Assembly: GCA_947462335.1 (NCBI GenBank) | Contig: OX381721.1 | Location: 6,262,001-6,326,000, forward strand | Direction: 5' to 3' | DNA length: 64,000 bases | Origin: Harmothoe impar | Lineage: Eukaryota > Annelida > Polychaeta > Phyllodocida > Polynoidae | Made by a program: the position numbers and the translations under genes | Part shown: in pieces, positions 45,236-56,816 of the stretch | Layout of the letters: each line of letters starts with the position of its first letter | Position numbering within the stretch: position 1 is the stretch's first letter | The notes under the pieces: generated by a model | What the model was told of the DNA's origin: nothing | Databases searched by the model: none | What the model saw: the letters and a program-made list of their open reading frames with translations, nothing else

Positions 45236-45369
45236 TATTATAGAGCAAATTAGATACTAAAAACTTTTGAAATAGTACATCAGTGGACTCCAGGCCTGAT
45301 CAACAACCAGGAAGCACTTAAAACTAAAGGGGAGGCTAAGTGTTTTCTTTTATTATTTGGCTGCCATTA

Positions 45370-45985
45370 GGTGTAAGCACCTCAAGTCACAGTTCTGTAG
45401 AGTGTGTACTTGTGGTCGTGTTAGATAAACACTAGTGTTAAGTCACAGACCTGCCCCCTACACCTGCACTGCGTGGTGTGGGGCTCTAATACTGTTCTCT
45501 GCTAATGACACTACTCACACCTATCCCCGGGGACCTAGCACTCTCTGTGGCCGCCATTGTGGACACACTATGTGTGTAATTAGGACCGTCCTGAGAGCCG
45601 CTCAGGTGGTGTCCATAGTAACCACTAGTAGGAAGAGGAACCGAGCTCTGTACGTTGTACATTGGGGACTGCATGGTTTTGGGGATTGCATGGTGGCATA
45701 AGGTTAAATCTAACCAAAAATTGGCAAGTTTGGGTGTAAGCTCCTCAAACCACATATCTGTAGAGTGTGTACTTGTGGTAGTGTTAGATAAACCCCAGGG
45801 GACCTAGCACTCTTTGTGGCCACTATTTCGGACTGAATTTGTGTGTTTTAGGATAGTCCTTAGAACTGCTCAGGTGGTGTCCATAGCAGCTACTTGTAGG
45901 CGGAAGAGCAGCTCTGTGTGTAGTGATTTTGGGGTCGTATGGTTGTCTACATGAGGTTAGATCAGACAAACATAGCCAGTATTGC
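45370..45985 (+). repeat. repeat R4, tandem copies 2 and 3
   Basis: Two adjacent units each start GGTGTAAGC.CCTCAA, then TCTGTAGAGTGTGTACTTGT. Copy 3, starting at about 45734, lacks about 120 bp between GATAAACAC and GGGGACCTAGCACTCT. The breakpoints share CCCC/GGGGACCTAG microhomology. Confidence 0.8.
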
Positions 45986-46302
45986 ACGATGGGGTAACGT
46001 TATAAAGTCAGACGCACCTATTGTTGGTACAGGATGTGCGTGGCCCTAGTGTATAATAAAAGCCTTATTACATGACCAGAAGACGATTTTCGAAACCCCC
46101 TACCTTTGAGTTATTGTTTACAATGCAAATTTAGTTGTTTATATCTTTAATTAGCATTGTTCACATTGTCATCTGCTTTGTTTACATTGCCACCATTGCC
46201 CTGTCACGTGACCAAAATGCTGCCTTCTGATTGGTCTAGAGCAGTGAAAAGCAAACCACAGGGCCAGGTGGTATGTTTTATAATGCTTAAACATAATACA
46301 TA

Positions 46303-46455
46303 GACAAATGCCAATGCCCATTGATACCATCTCTGTTGTATTTCACGAATGGGGGCTGGGGCAGTATCCCACGGAGCCGCAGGCTGCGTGGGATGCGTCC
46401 CAGCCCCCACGAGTGAAATACATCAGAGCGGTATCAATGTAGTTGGCATTTGTGT
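46303..46455. mobile_element. long GC-rich hairpin, copy 3
   Basis: The left arm ACAAATGCCAATGCCCATTG...TTGTATTTCAC...GGGGGCTGGGGC folds on the right arm GCGTCCCAGCCCCCACGAGT...GGTATCAATG.AGTTGGCATTTGT. The core CCCACGGAGCCGCAGGCTGC, then GTGGG, is shared with the 22.8 and 31.1-kb hairpins. From here to 47.3 kb only a short TAGACCAAAAAA/TTTTAGGCCTA fragment (47.15-47.24 kb) is recognised. Confidence 0.9.
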
Positions 46456-47311
46456 TTATTTTTTTATTTGAAGCCATTTAATGAATGAAAACCAACTTTT
46501 TCTTAGCACATTGAATACGGCCGTGTTGTATTCAATGGGGCCATTGAATACAGCCCTTCAGTGCTAAAGCATAGGACATCTTGTATTTCAAAAAACTAAA
46601 GGATTGTACTTATAACGTTAGGTTGTGTAAGACAAAGTGCATATCATCAAAGTGTGCCAGATACCAGATAGGCAAAACCATTTAAGTGACATGGTCCGAT
46701 GATTAGGGCACAAAAATCAATTTTGTTAAAAATGGTCCAAAATGTTCAATATGGCCATACTTCATATCCTACCTACTTTATCAAAGATTATTACTCAAAC
46801 TCAGAATTCAGCTAATTATCAGTTTTATGCTAAGTTGAGGATTTTTGGAGTGCATGCTGTAAGTCCACTCATTTAAAATACACTGTGCCTATGACTGTAC
46901 TCATGGGACCCTCTAAATTGACTATTTTTGCCCATCAAGGATATTTCATTGTGCCTCATCCTCCAAATATGATTCCGTTATAACATTTGGAACACATTTA
47001 AGTAATATTTGAAATGTGAAAAAAATTGGACCATGCTACTTTAACCATGTCCACTGCAATGCTACTTTCCTATTCAGGTACTAGTGAGATAATGCAAATA
47101 CATAATTATCCTCTAGAGTCCCATTCTTCAACAAAGTATATAATTAGACCAAAAAAATTATCTTGTGCTTAGATTCTACTGACCGACCCAATTTTTTTGG
47201 CCCACCAGTTTTCTTTTCCTTTTTTAGGCCTAATATTCTGAAATGTTAACAGCCATAGTATCATCCAAGATCAACCCAGAACGACATTTGTAACTTTTTC
47301 ACTCCTCAATA

Positions 47312-47705
47312 GCACTGTAATATTGAGATAGTGCCTTGACTTGGAGGTGAATAACTGGCAAAGGGGATGATTGATGAACTGAACGGTAAAAGAGGACCAT
47401 ACTGCTGTTGTCACTGCATTCAATATTCATATGGTGATAGGATAACATAAAATAAAGGTAGCAATCCTGATTGTAACCTTCCAAAGTTGGACAACCTAGG
47501 AAATTTTTTTTTTCACTTTTCACTTTTCACTTGTAATGCTGAGATGGTGCTGTCACTTGGAGATGAATAAATTACAAAGGGGGTGATAGATGGACTGAAA
47601 GGGGACAGTAAGGGATGACCATACTGCTGCTGTCACTGCATTCATTCTTCACACAGTGATCCATCAGCACAGAATGACACTTGTCTACTGCCACACTGAG
47701 AGTGT
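47312..47705 (+). repeat. repeat D, tandem copies 2 and 3
   Basis: Units at about 47312 and 47530 share GAGATAGTGCC/GAGATGGTGC, ACTTGGAG.TGAATAA, GGGGTGATTGATG-like and ACCATACTGCTG.TGTCACTG. Unit 3 keeps ACAGTGATCCATCAGCACAG, as in copy 1. 47.71-48.64 kb shows nothing recognisable. Confidence 0.7.
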
Positions 47706-48644
47706 TAGAATGTAACAGGAGAAATATGGGATAGCGGTTATTATTATGTATCAGCTCGAGAATGGGATTGAAAAGTAAAATTTCAGCTCATTCTAGATTA
47801 GTTTGCTGCAATGTGACACCTAAAGAAAATAACAAATTCAAGGTGGGCATATATCCTTGGGTTTTCAATCCAATTCAATTTCTAATTGATCCTTTGTTTG
47901 CCCAGTGGGATAGACATAACACCGCGCACATATCTGGATAGCGGATATGAATATATGTCAACGAGTCAGGGCAAGATGGTCTAATGGTCTTTACACATAC
48001 ATGCTTGAATGTCCCGAATAACAACTGCAACAATAATACGGATCAACCAAGGCCGAGCTTGGTCTCTCCATAATCAGTCCATCAATGAAATAACACCCAT
48101 AGTAGCATTTTTTGCAGAATATAATGATCAACATTAATGTGAACTAGTCAAAGAGGCAAATTCCGTCTCTTTACAATAAACATATTCAGTTCAAGTAGGT
48201 AATGATATGACCTACAACTGACCACTTCTAGAAAATAAATGAAGTGATAGGTACTTACAAGTGTATCCAACTGTCCCTACTCTGCCCTTAACTGGGTTTC
48301 AATTTGAGTGATTTTATCTCTCTTTGTGGCATGTCCCTTTGAGTGAATTTATCACTATTTGTGGCTCGTGAATCATTTATGAGGATGAACGCTGTGTGAA
48401 TGCCACATGAGTTAAACTTATAATCAATTCACTTGTATTATATCAGCCACATACCTATGATGTAGTGAGGGGGTCAGATCATCATGGCTGAAGTCCCAAA
48501 TATTAAAATGAGGACCAGAGAGAGCTGCCTCTAAACATAGAGAAGAGTTCTATGGTAGTACTTGATATTGGTCCCCGAAGTCAAATTGATGGGGTCTGAC
48601 AGTTCAGAAATGTAGGGATCTTGGAGGGTATTTGTCCAGAGGCT

Positions 48645-48735
48645 GCCGGCGAGTTACTCACCAGGGTTGCATTGGTACATCATGACTACAAATTTTATCT
48701 TTTAGAAACTCCGTCTATAAAAGGTTTAAGAGTAA
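48645..48735. repeat. GCATGATGCAT-family copy
   Basis: GCGAGTTACTCACCAGGGTT, GCATTGGTACATCATGAC and TTATCTTTTAGAAACTCCGT follow the family order. Confidence 0.65.
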
Positions 48736-48753
48736 GCACAGGGAGAGCGGATA

Positions 48754-49148
48754 GGGCCAAAAAAAAAGGTGTGTTTCAGGCAACCCGACCCTACATTAAA
48801 AAATTGGCGACCATAGCATTTTTTTCCCAATATTGGAGATTTATTTTTTTCAATTTCTTTTTACATTTCTTAAGTTTTACAAAATTGTATGAAGAATAAT
48901 GAGCTCCCAGTGACCTCAGAGGTCTGGATAGTTGATGAACTTTTAAATAGGAATATGCAATAACTTCTTGATATTCTTAGTCAATAGAACAATTATTGAA
49001 TTATTCTGGTGAGTTGCGAGTCGCTTTGTTGATTTGCAACTCATTTAGTGGTACTCTCTCTATGTAAAATAATAACAATAATAAATCCGACCAACCTACC
49101 CTAGATATTCTGACCATGTTGCCTAAGACACACCTTCTTTTTTTGGCC
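48754..49148. mobile_element. GGGCCAAAAAAAAAG foldback, TA flanks
   Basis: GGGCCAAAAAAAAAGGTGTG, TTTCAGGCAACCCGACCCTA on the left is inverted as TAGATATTCTGACCATGTTG, CCTAAGACACACCTTC and TTTTTTTGGCC on the right. TA flanks both ends. Fragments of the same family lie at 14.49, 44.88 and 49.47-49.53 kb. Confidence 0.85.
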
Positions 49149-49569
49149 TAGGTCTCATGGGCTCCCTCAGGTTCCACAGTTATACTCTAGTTTGCTCTTT
49201 TGGAATGATGACAGATGGGGAATATATCAGGGTCCAAGGGGGTAGTGGCCAGAAGATGACATGTGCCAAGCCGTATATTACAGTTAACGGTAGGCCGAGG
49301 GCAACTGTAGTTGATTTAGGTTATTGCACCCTGTTGTGGCTATTGCATTACATTTTATGGTGCTAGTAACACTGGGGAGCCACCTGCAGCTAAAGATAGA
49401 ACATTGACACATTCATTCAGATAGCTAGTCTCATAGTAGCAAGCAGTTCAATAAACTGCATGAGTGTTTCTAAGGCCCAAAAACATTATGTGTTTCAGGC
49501 AACATGGTCCAGGAAATTAGGGTCGGTAGATTGTTTGTTACCTTGTGTGTTTTTTTATTGTTGGAGGTA

Positions 49570-50021
49570 CACTGTCAGAAGTTAGTGTAGCTGCACAGCG
49601 AGATATACTGTAGATTTACAGTATAAAAGGAGGTATTTTTGGTTTCCAGTATCACATACTGTTCAGCTACACTCACCTACTGTAAAACTCACACACAGAA
49701 GGTCCCTGGATCGAGTCTTACCTTGGCACAATATGAAATACGTTTTTATTTTTTTATTTCTTTAACCCATTTGACATACATTTCCACCAATATTGACATA
49801 TAAATGTTAGCTAGTGATATTTGAATATCTACATTTGTATTATCTAAATGTTTTATGCATATTTTAACAGTACAACCTATTGTGCCCAGGTGGGACTCGA
49901 ACCAATGATCTGCAGATAGTGGATTACAGTAGGTGAGTTTGTAGCTGTACAGTATGTAATACTGGAAACCAAAAATACCTCCTTTTATACTGTTCAGCTA
50001 CAGTACTTACTTCTAACAGTG
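49570..50021. mobile_element. 452-bp foldback with tRNA-like arms
   Basis: The ends CACTGTCAGAAGTTAGTGTA and TACTTACTTCTAACAGTG are flanked by TA. The arms share TATAAAAGGAGGTATTTTTG and CTCACCTACTGTAA. Both arms also carry a T-arm-like sequence: GGATCGAGTC on the left and GGTTCGAGTCCCACCTGGGC read on the minus strand of the right arm. No coding capacity. Confidence 0.85.
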
Positions 50022-50083
50022 TACATTGAATGTGTCTTTGACCGCCACATTGACTTGCAGGTCATCAGCACGCCGTACCCATG

Positions 50084-50960
50084 CTTACAATAACTAGGAA
50101 TGTCATAAAATTTCCTGAGGTCGGACCCTTAATAAGGCATGTGATCAGTTCTTCCTGACCAAAAAATTGCTTAAGTTTCCAAAAAAATATGAATATTTTG
50201 CAAAAGATGAAGAAAATTCTCCAAATTGCTAGGGTCGGCCCTTTTTGGAAACTAAGTGAATTAGGTATGCTTTAAGAAATAATTAAAGCACATTTACTTT
50301 GAGCAATAACAGCAAAAAGCTTCTTGAATGCCCTTGTGAACTTACAATAACTGTTACTAAGCATATCTTAATCCACTTACAATAACTAGGAATGTCATGA
50401 AATTTCCTGAGGTCGGACCCTTAATAAGGCATGTGATCAGTTCTTCCTGACCAAAAAATTGCTTAAGTTTCCAAAAAAAATGAATATTTTACAAAAGATG
50501 AAGAAAATTCTCCAAATTGCTAGGGTCGGCCCTTTTTGGAAACTAAGTGAATTAGGTATGCTTTAAGAAATAATTAAAGCACATTTACTTTGAGCAATAA
50601 CAGCTAAAAGCTTCTTGAATGCCCTTGTGAACTTACAATAACTGTTACTAAGCATATCTTAATCCACTTACAATAACTAGGAATGTCATAAAATTTCCTG
50701 AGGTCGGACCCTTAATAAGGCATGTGATCAGTTCTTCCTGACCAAAAAATTGCTTAAGTTTCCAAAAAAATATGAATATTTTGCAAAAGATGAAGAAAAT
50801 TCTCCAAATTGCTAGGGTCGGCCCTTTTTGGAAACTAAGTGAATTAGGTATGCTTTAAGAAATAATTAAAGCACATTTACTTTGAGCAATAAAAGCAAAA
50901 AGGTTCTTGAATGCCCTTGTGAACTAACAAGAACTGTTACTAAGCATATCTTAATCCACT
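50084..50960 (+). repeat. 292-bp unit, three near-identical copies
   Basis: Units start at 50084, 50376 and 50667 with CTTACAATAACTAGGAATGT and end before GCATATCTTAATCCACTT. Only a few substitutions and a 1-bp length change separate them. Each has GGTCGGACCC and GGGTCGGCCC in its two halves. This is a recent local amplification or a short satellite. Confidence 0.95.
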
Positions 50961-51132
50961 TGAGGTGCTGCTTTAAGCCACCTTGAATAAGATTAAATCC
51001 AAGTGAAAGTGACGTTACCTATTTTGGGGTTATACCGTAATGGCCTGTTTAAGTGCAGGGTTCTTAAACAAGAGCACTACTCATTTCAGGGCAGGTCTAG
51101 GACCCCTCTGACACCCCAAATATCTATTTAAA

Positions 51133-51245
51133 ATGACTCACATGAGTCAAGATCCCTGTTAAAGCGCAGGTATTTAAGCAGATCCATGCTCCTTTCAGCT
51201 GATATCACATGAGTCACGATCCCTGTTAAAGCGCAGGGGGTAGCA
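51133..51245 (+). repeat. 75-bp-spaced direct repeat
   Basis: CACATGAGTCAAGATCCCTG, TTAAAGCGCAGG recurs 75 bp later with one change. The TTTAAGCAGATCCATGCTCC segment here also occurs at 62.34 kb. Confidence 0.75.
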
Positions 51246-51308
51246 GGTACTTGACATTTATAAGCGCAGGGGCGTTAAAATGAGCCACTACTTTTTTCCA
51301 CTTCTATT

Positions 51309-51530
51309 AGACTATATTCCTACCCTTTACAGTAGAATGCCAGTAGTCAGATTATTATAATTGATTTTTGAGTCACCAGGGGACCATCTATCTTAATTCC
51401 GTTACAGCCGTCATTTTCCCTCAACCTCTTCAGTTATCATTTGTTTCACCATCAGGCATTATCCTGCTCACAAATTGACACTATTCTTTATTCACAAGTT
51501 TCTCCTTTGAAGTCAGAACGGCATGATGCA
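51309..51530 (+). repeat. repeat F copy 1, containing A-like sequence
   Basis: TTCCTACCCTTTACAGTAG, GATTATTATAATTGATTTTT, GAGTCACCAGGGGACCAT and AACCTCTTCAGTTATCATTT are shared with 52.46-52.66 kb. The central part resembles block A (TTACAGCCGTCATTTTCCCT and ATTGACACTATTCTTTATTC). Confidence 0.8.
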
Positions 51531-51980
51531 ACAACGCACTGGGACTGCATTGGTGCATTATGACAACAAAAGTCACCTGTAAGCGATGTCCCTCCTTAAA
51601 GGATTAAACCAGCCATCACAATCTACACCCGCACCTTAGGATATGGGGCTCTAAATCTTTCGTCAGATCTATGCGACCGAATTGAAGTATGTGATAGGAA
51701 TCTAAGCTGGCTGGGTGGATTATAACATAAATGCCTCACTGCCTGTACCTCCAACATGAACAGCTAATGTGCATCTTTCAGCCGCGCTCTTCTTCGTCTT
51801 CCTCTTCTTTTTCTTCAGCATATGGCTCTATGCACACACATAAGCCTTAATGGCTTTGATCATCATAGCACCTCCTAAGTGTAAGTATGAGGATTTAAAC
51901 AAGAATGCTTAATCGGATTTTCTCATCTCCTTTTGCAATGTACAGGCTCAAAGCACGCTCTACTTTTTATTCCAAAGTGC

Positions 51981-51983
<3 letters not shown>

Positions 51984-52066
<83 letters not shown>
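51984..52066. repeat. (TA)n microsatellite
   Basis: A pure TA tract of about 80 bp. Confidence 0.95.
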
Positions 52067-52071
<5 letters not shown>

Positions 52072-52104
52072 GTATATGTGTATATCTATAATATATATTT
52101 TGTG

Positions 52105-52458
52105 GCCATTAGAGCCTTTGTAATAATCCTATCTAGGCATGGACACTTAGACGCATATACGATTTAGAATGACCATTAATGTATTTTTCTTGCCATTGAT
52201 GGGGTGGGGAATGGTGGAAATCACAATTCCATTTTCTGGAAATATCCTCACAGCGTAAGTACAGTATCTTTTTTCTGATAATGCTGATATTATCAACACA
52301 GCGAGGCAAATCACCTCTAGGTGCTGCTTCATGCCAAAAAAACATTTAGGATAAAATCAACTAATGGAGCATACTGCTCAGTGAACCCTTTAAGGACAGC
52401 TTGATGCATTCATGCATCATGCTTGGTCGTCATGATGCATGCATGCAGCCCTGGTGAA
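52105..52458 (+). repeat. 354-bp duplication, copy 1
   Basis: It appears identical to 52852-53205, an offset of 747 bp, so even the 70-codon minus frame repeats exactly. It ends within a GCATGATGCAT-family hairpin. It is either very recent or an assembly duplicate. Confidence 0.9.
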
Positions 52459-52464
52459 GACTAG

Positions 52465-52655
52465 ATTCCTACCCTTTACAGTAGTATGTCAGTAGTCAGA
52501 TTATTATAATTCATTTTTGAGTCACCAGGGGACTATTTATCTAAATTCAGTTACAGCCACCATTTTCCCTCAACCTCTTCAGTTATCATTTGTATCCTGC
52601 TCCCAAATTGACACAATTCTTCATTCACAAGTTTTTCCTTTGAAGTCAGAACGAC
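52465..52655 (+). repeat. repeat F, copy 2
   Basis: The partner of 51.31 kb, with a short deletion after TATCATTTGT. It again contains the A-like TTGACACAATTCTTCATTCA. A 73-codon minus frame here is not kept in the first copy. Confidence 0.8.
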
Positions 52656-52851
52656 CGAGTGGATTGTGTTCACCAGTACAGCATCAACATCATGCCGACC
52701 CCAGGGGTTGATAGTTAGGGGGCCTAACACGAGGGGGAGAGGTAGCGTTAGGAACAACTCACCTGCTGCCATTTTGAAATACAGAGGTTTCCCACTATTT
52801 CTGCTGGCTCAACTCGCTCCATATAAGGGTATGGATATTGGCGGAAGTCAA

Positions 52852-53205
52852 GCCATTAGAGCCTTTGTAATAATCCTATCTAGGCATGGACACTTAGACG
52901 CATATACGATTTAGAATGACCATTAATGTATTTTTCTTGCCATTGATGGGGTGGGGAATGGTGGAAATCACAATTCCATTTTCTGGAAATATCCTCACAG
53001 CGTAAGTACAGTATCTTTTTTCTGATAATGCTGATATTATCAACACAGCGAGGCAAATCACCTCTAGGTGCTGCTTCATGCCAAAAAAACATTTAGGATA
53101 AAATCAACTAATGGAGCATACTGCTCAGTGAACCCTTTAAGGACAGCTTGATGCATTCATGCATCATGCTTGGTCGTCATGATGCATGCATGCAGCCCTG
53201 GTGAA
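52852..53205 (+). repeat. 354-bp duplication, copy 2
   Basis: It appears identical to copy 1. Different flanking sequence on both sides shows that the duplicated segment itself is about 354 bp, not 747 bp. Confidence 0.9.
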
Positions 53206-53390
53206 TAACTCGCCAGTGCTGCATTCTAGCATCATGCCGACCTTACAAGGTAGTGACAATCCCAAAGGATTGGCATGATGCATCAATGCAGCACTGATGA
53301 GTTACTTACCGTGGCTGCATTGATGTATCATGACAAAAAATGTCATCTTTTATTGACATCCGTCATTAAAGAGTGAATAGGTGTAATATG
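53206..53390. repeat. GCATGATGCAT-family hairpin
   Basis: GGCATGATGCATCAATGCAG and GCTGCATTGATGTATCATGA form arms, followed by ATGTCATCTTTTATTGACAT and CATTAAAGAG. Confidence 0.75.
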
Positions 53391-53580
53391 TGTAAGATGC
53401 AGATTTCAGCTGTTGTATGTTTGATAGTGATGCATTATACACCTGTGCATTGTATACATGTAGTAAACTGATTTAATACCTTAGCCTGCGTGATTCCTGA
53501 GTTTCTTCAGGGCTGCATTCTTGCATCACATCGACCATATTGCATTGATGCATCATGACGACCAAGGGCATGTAGCGGTA

Positions 53581-53834
53581 CACTCAAAAAGTAGACTCGT
53601 CTCCAAGTGACGGTCATAAAATAAAGGAGTCATTAACTTGTCTAAGTGACAAGGAAGCGGTTCTTTTAGCAGGAGATAGAAGACCCAATAGGCATGTGCC
53701 AGCTCAAACCCCAACATTTGCCAGCTCCAGATTCTATTTGTTGGATAGTAACATGATAAGTTAGACAACTTTTAACACGTTTATTTTTTTATAGTCACTT
53801 CGACGAGTCTGGAGACAAGTTTACTTTTTCAGTG
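53581..53834. mobile_element. MITE, CACTCAAAAAGTA ends, copy 2
   Basis: Ends CACTCAAAAAGTAGACTCGT and ACAAGTTTACTTTTTCAGTG, with TA on both sides. Close to the copy at 15.77 kb throughout. Confidence 0.9.
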
Positions 53835-53911
53835 TACCTGACCCACACACTGTTTATATAGCCATGTGCGGGTCAGGGGTGTGTCAGCTGGTGTAGATAG
53901 GGGTTGTGTTC

Positions 53912-54166
53912 AGGGAGTGGCCATTATTTAACAACATGGGGGGGGGGAGAGTTGATGAATTTTTGTGCGAACGAACTAATAGATTTTCACTAACCCCCCA
54001 GAAATATTGGAATTTTTCTGCCCACCCCCCCCCCCCCAGAGATGCATCCCAATTTCTCTCAAAAAGAATGGCATTTGTTTTGGCCCTGGTGGAGTTGTCT
54101 GAATCTCCTCACCCATGTAGAGGGGACCAATCCCCCCCCCCATTTATAAATAGTGACCACTCCCTT
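53912..54166. mobile_element. foldback, GGGAGTGGTCAT family, copy 3
   Basis: AGGGAGTGGCCATTATTTAA at the left, ATAAATAGTGACCACTCCCT at the right, with G and C runs inside. 54.17-55.56 kb is AT-rich with no recognised feature. Confidence 0.85.
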
Positions 54167-55560
54167 ATCTATGCCTCCAGGCCTCATGTCTCTCTGTTAT
54201 CATGTGTGGTTATAACGCATGCAGGGCCCGCAGTAATGGCTGCATTGTGAAACCCTGTCTGGAGAGAGTTGACCGGTATGGGTAGCGAGATGGATGTATT
54301 CCTAACGTGTTAGTATAATAATATGATCTGCGCCAGATACGCTCTGACGGTGATTAAGAACAGAGGACAGAATATGCCCATGAGATTAGAACCTTAGGAA
54401 CAAGTTTCAAGGTATTTCTTACCTTTTCGAAGCTCAGAAAAATGTTTTCATGTCATTTGACTTTTGATGAATGAATGCAGCTTTGGCAAGTAACCCACCA
54501 TAACTACATCTTACATTGTACTTACACTTAGAGAGTAAAATATCAACAACTGCATTACTCTCGTACTTGCTTTCATCTACAAAGAGCAACCAAAATGCGA
54601 TAATGGTAGCACTGCACAACAATACATAATTAGTTTGATGAACTATTTTTACAGAATATCAATGGTTAACCTTTGAACTCAATTACCTGTTGGCAAGAGC
54701 CCGACAAGTTTTTTTGGCAGTGAATCAGTTCGGTTTGCTGATTTTGTTTGTTGATATGAAAGGAACACTTTCGATTACCGTTTTTGTGCATCAGGTTTTG
54801 GAATGGAGACATTGATCTTTAAATTGAAATCGACGTTGTGGTTATCTGTTTTTGAGAAAATTAATTGCCTGTCTGGTTTGTTTTTTAGAACTTTTTAAGT
54901 CTGTTTTTGCATTCCCAACATTTTCACATTTCCACTTGAAAATGGATATCACCAGGCAAACTATGCGCCAGAATGAATAAGATGGTGAATTTAACTTTTT
55001 ACACAAACTATTAAATAAGATATCAAAAAAATTCCTTTGCATTCAGCAGCATTCCTTGGACATTGTACTCTCTACACTAAGAATAATATGCAGTCATTAG
55101 TTATGTATACTATATTTGCACATTTAACCTCCTTGGACTTGGAACATTTTGAAGGTCATTAAGATTTTACTCTGTGCCCTCATAAATGTGCGATGATCCT
55201 GTTCAGGCCTCAAAATAAAAGCTGTTTTTAATAAGCGAGTCCAGACAACTAGTGTTGAAAGGGATAACTATTCCAAAAGGTTGGCTTAAATACAAATTGC
55301 TGGTCCCTGCAAGAAGTAGATCTAATTCGATAAGTACTACAAGAAACGACTACATCCTCAATACCAGGCAGATATCATTCTTTCATACCTATGTATTCCA
55401 TTCCCTATCATTTCCTCAAACTTGAACTTACAACCCGTATTATGGTCAATCAAATTGTGATGCTTTAATTCCAACAATTTGTATTCTAAAAATACGTTGT
55501 GAAAGACCAAGATTGCACTCCATGTGACCAATTCACTGAACCGATACTGCCATAAGTTAC

Positions 55561-56816
55561 CATTTCACTGACACCCAACCTGTACATATATACTTTAACA
55601 GTGTATGGAACATCTTTTAGTAGGATTTAGTTAAAAGTGAATAGACCTACTATCAGGATCCTACTCATGATCCCGTTCATGAAAAGCGAGTGATAACAAA
55701 CAAGGTATTCATCATGTGGCAGTTCAAGGTAAAGCAGAGTTGGAATCACTAAACACTTAATAGTATAGAGAAGAATATCAACTCACACTAAAAGCTGGTT
55801 GAACCCTTCAAGGACAAAATACTCTCTAAAACAACAGTTTCCAGATGGTGCACCAATAATTAATGCTTCATGCAAATGCTTAAAAATGTTTTAGATTTAT
55901 TGGGTGCGGCTGATACACCAATGCAGCAATGGTGGTTGACTTACCAGTGCTCGGTTCATGCATCAAACTTGACCAAAAAAAACACGGAAAACCAGGATGC
56001 TGTGTTTATAGTGTTATAACCTTAGGTGGCGCCAGGGTTATGGTGGGATAATGGAAAGGTGCCGACCCTAGTTTCCGAGCACCGGGTGGGCTGCTAGATA
56101 ACCATACAACCCAAATGGACTGACAATATCCTCAAAATAGGTGCCACTAAAAAGCCCTAAAAGGGCATTGAGGAGAGTGGGCAGTTACCAGAGTAGCCTG
56201 ACAGGCTATGCCCAGTCCCTGCCCCTGCATGGCTTTTCTGACCTTTAAGAACATATACAAGCCCTAATGACAGCTTAGGTGTGAATTGTGCGATGGGAGT
56301 GCGCCTAAATGGCTGGGGAAGGTGATGGAGGTGAGGGGGCAGCATAACCCTATAAGGGCAACAAACTGCTTTAATATAATATGTAGCAGCCTATGTTAGC
56401 ATGATGTATATAAATGTACCATGGCGAATCACCAAGGTTGTATTGAAGCATCGTGCTGATTGGACTTATACTCTTTCAAAGGGGTGGCATGATGCATCAA
56501 TGCAACCCTTGTCAGTGGCCTTACCAGGCTCCCTGTTTCCTGTAGACCTCATCAAAACACTTTGCTGACCTTGAAGGGTTAAGATGATTAGGATTAGAAA
56601 TATGGGGAGCCTTATCGCACCCTGGCTTTAGAGGTGGCCTGTAACTTAAAGATGCTGACGCAAACAAAGTCTCTTTGCAGCTTCACAGGAAAAACAAGCA
56701 AATTAATTTGCACCGGCTTCTTGCGATTCCTATAGCTCCCTAATTGAATCGAGGTTAGAGAATTACAACAGCTTTAAATCAGCATCAATATGTAAGAGCC
56801 ATAAATATTATGAGGC
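55561..56816 (+). repeat. tandem duplication unit 1 (intact)
   Basis: A 1256-bp unit whose next copy starts at 56817 with the same CATTTCACTGA. It contains GCATGATGCAT-family segments, TAACCTTAGGTGGCGCCAGG, GTTATGGTGG and AAATTAATTTGCACCGGCTT. The 62-codon minus frame (56157-56345) is not kept open in the second copy. Confidence 0.9.

Noticed and set aside
52133..53092. Identical 70-codon minus frame present twice
   Set aside because: The repetition reflects the DNA duplication itself. There is no independent sign of coding.
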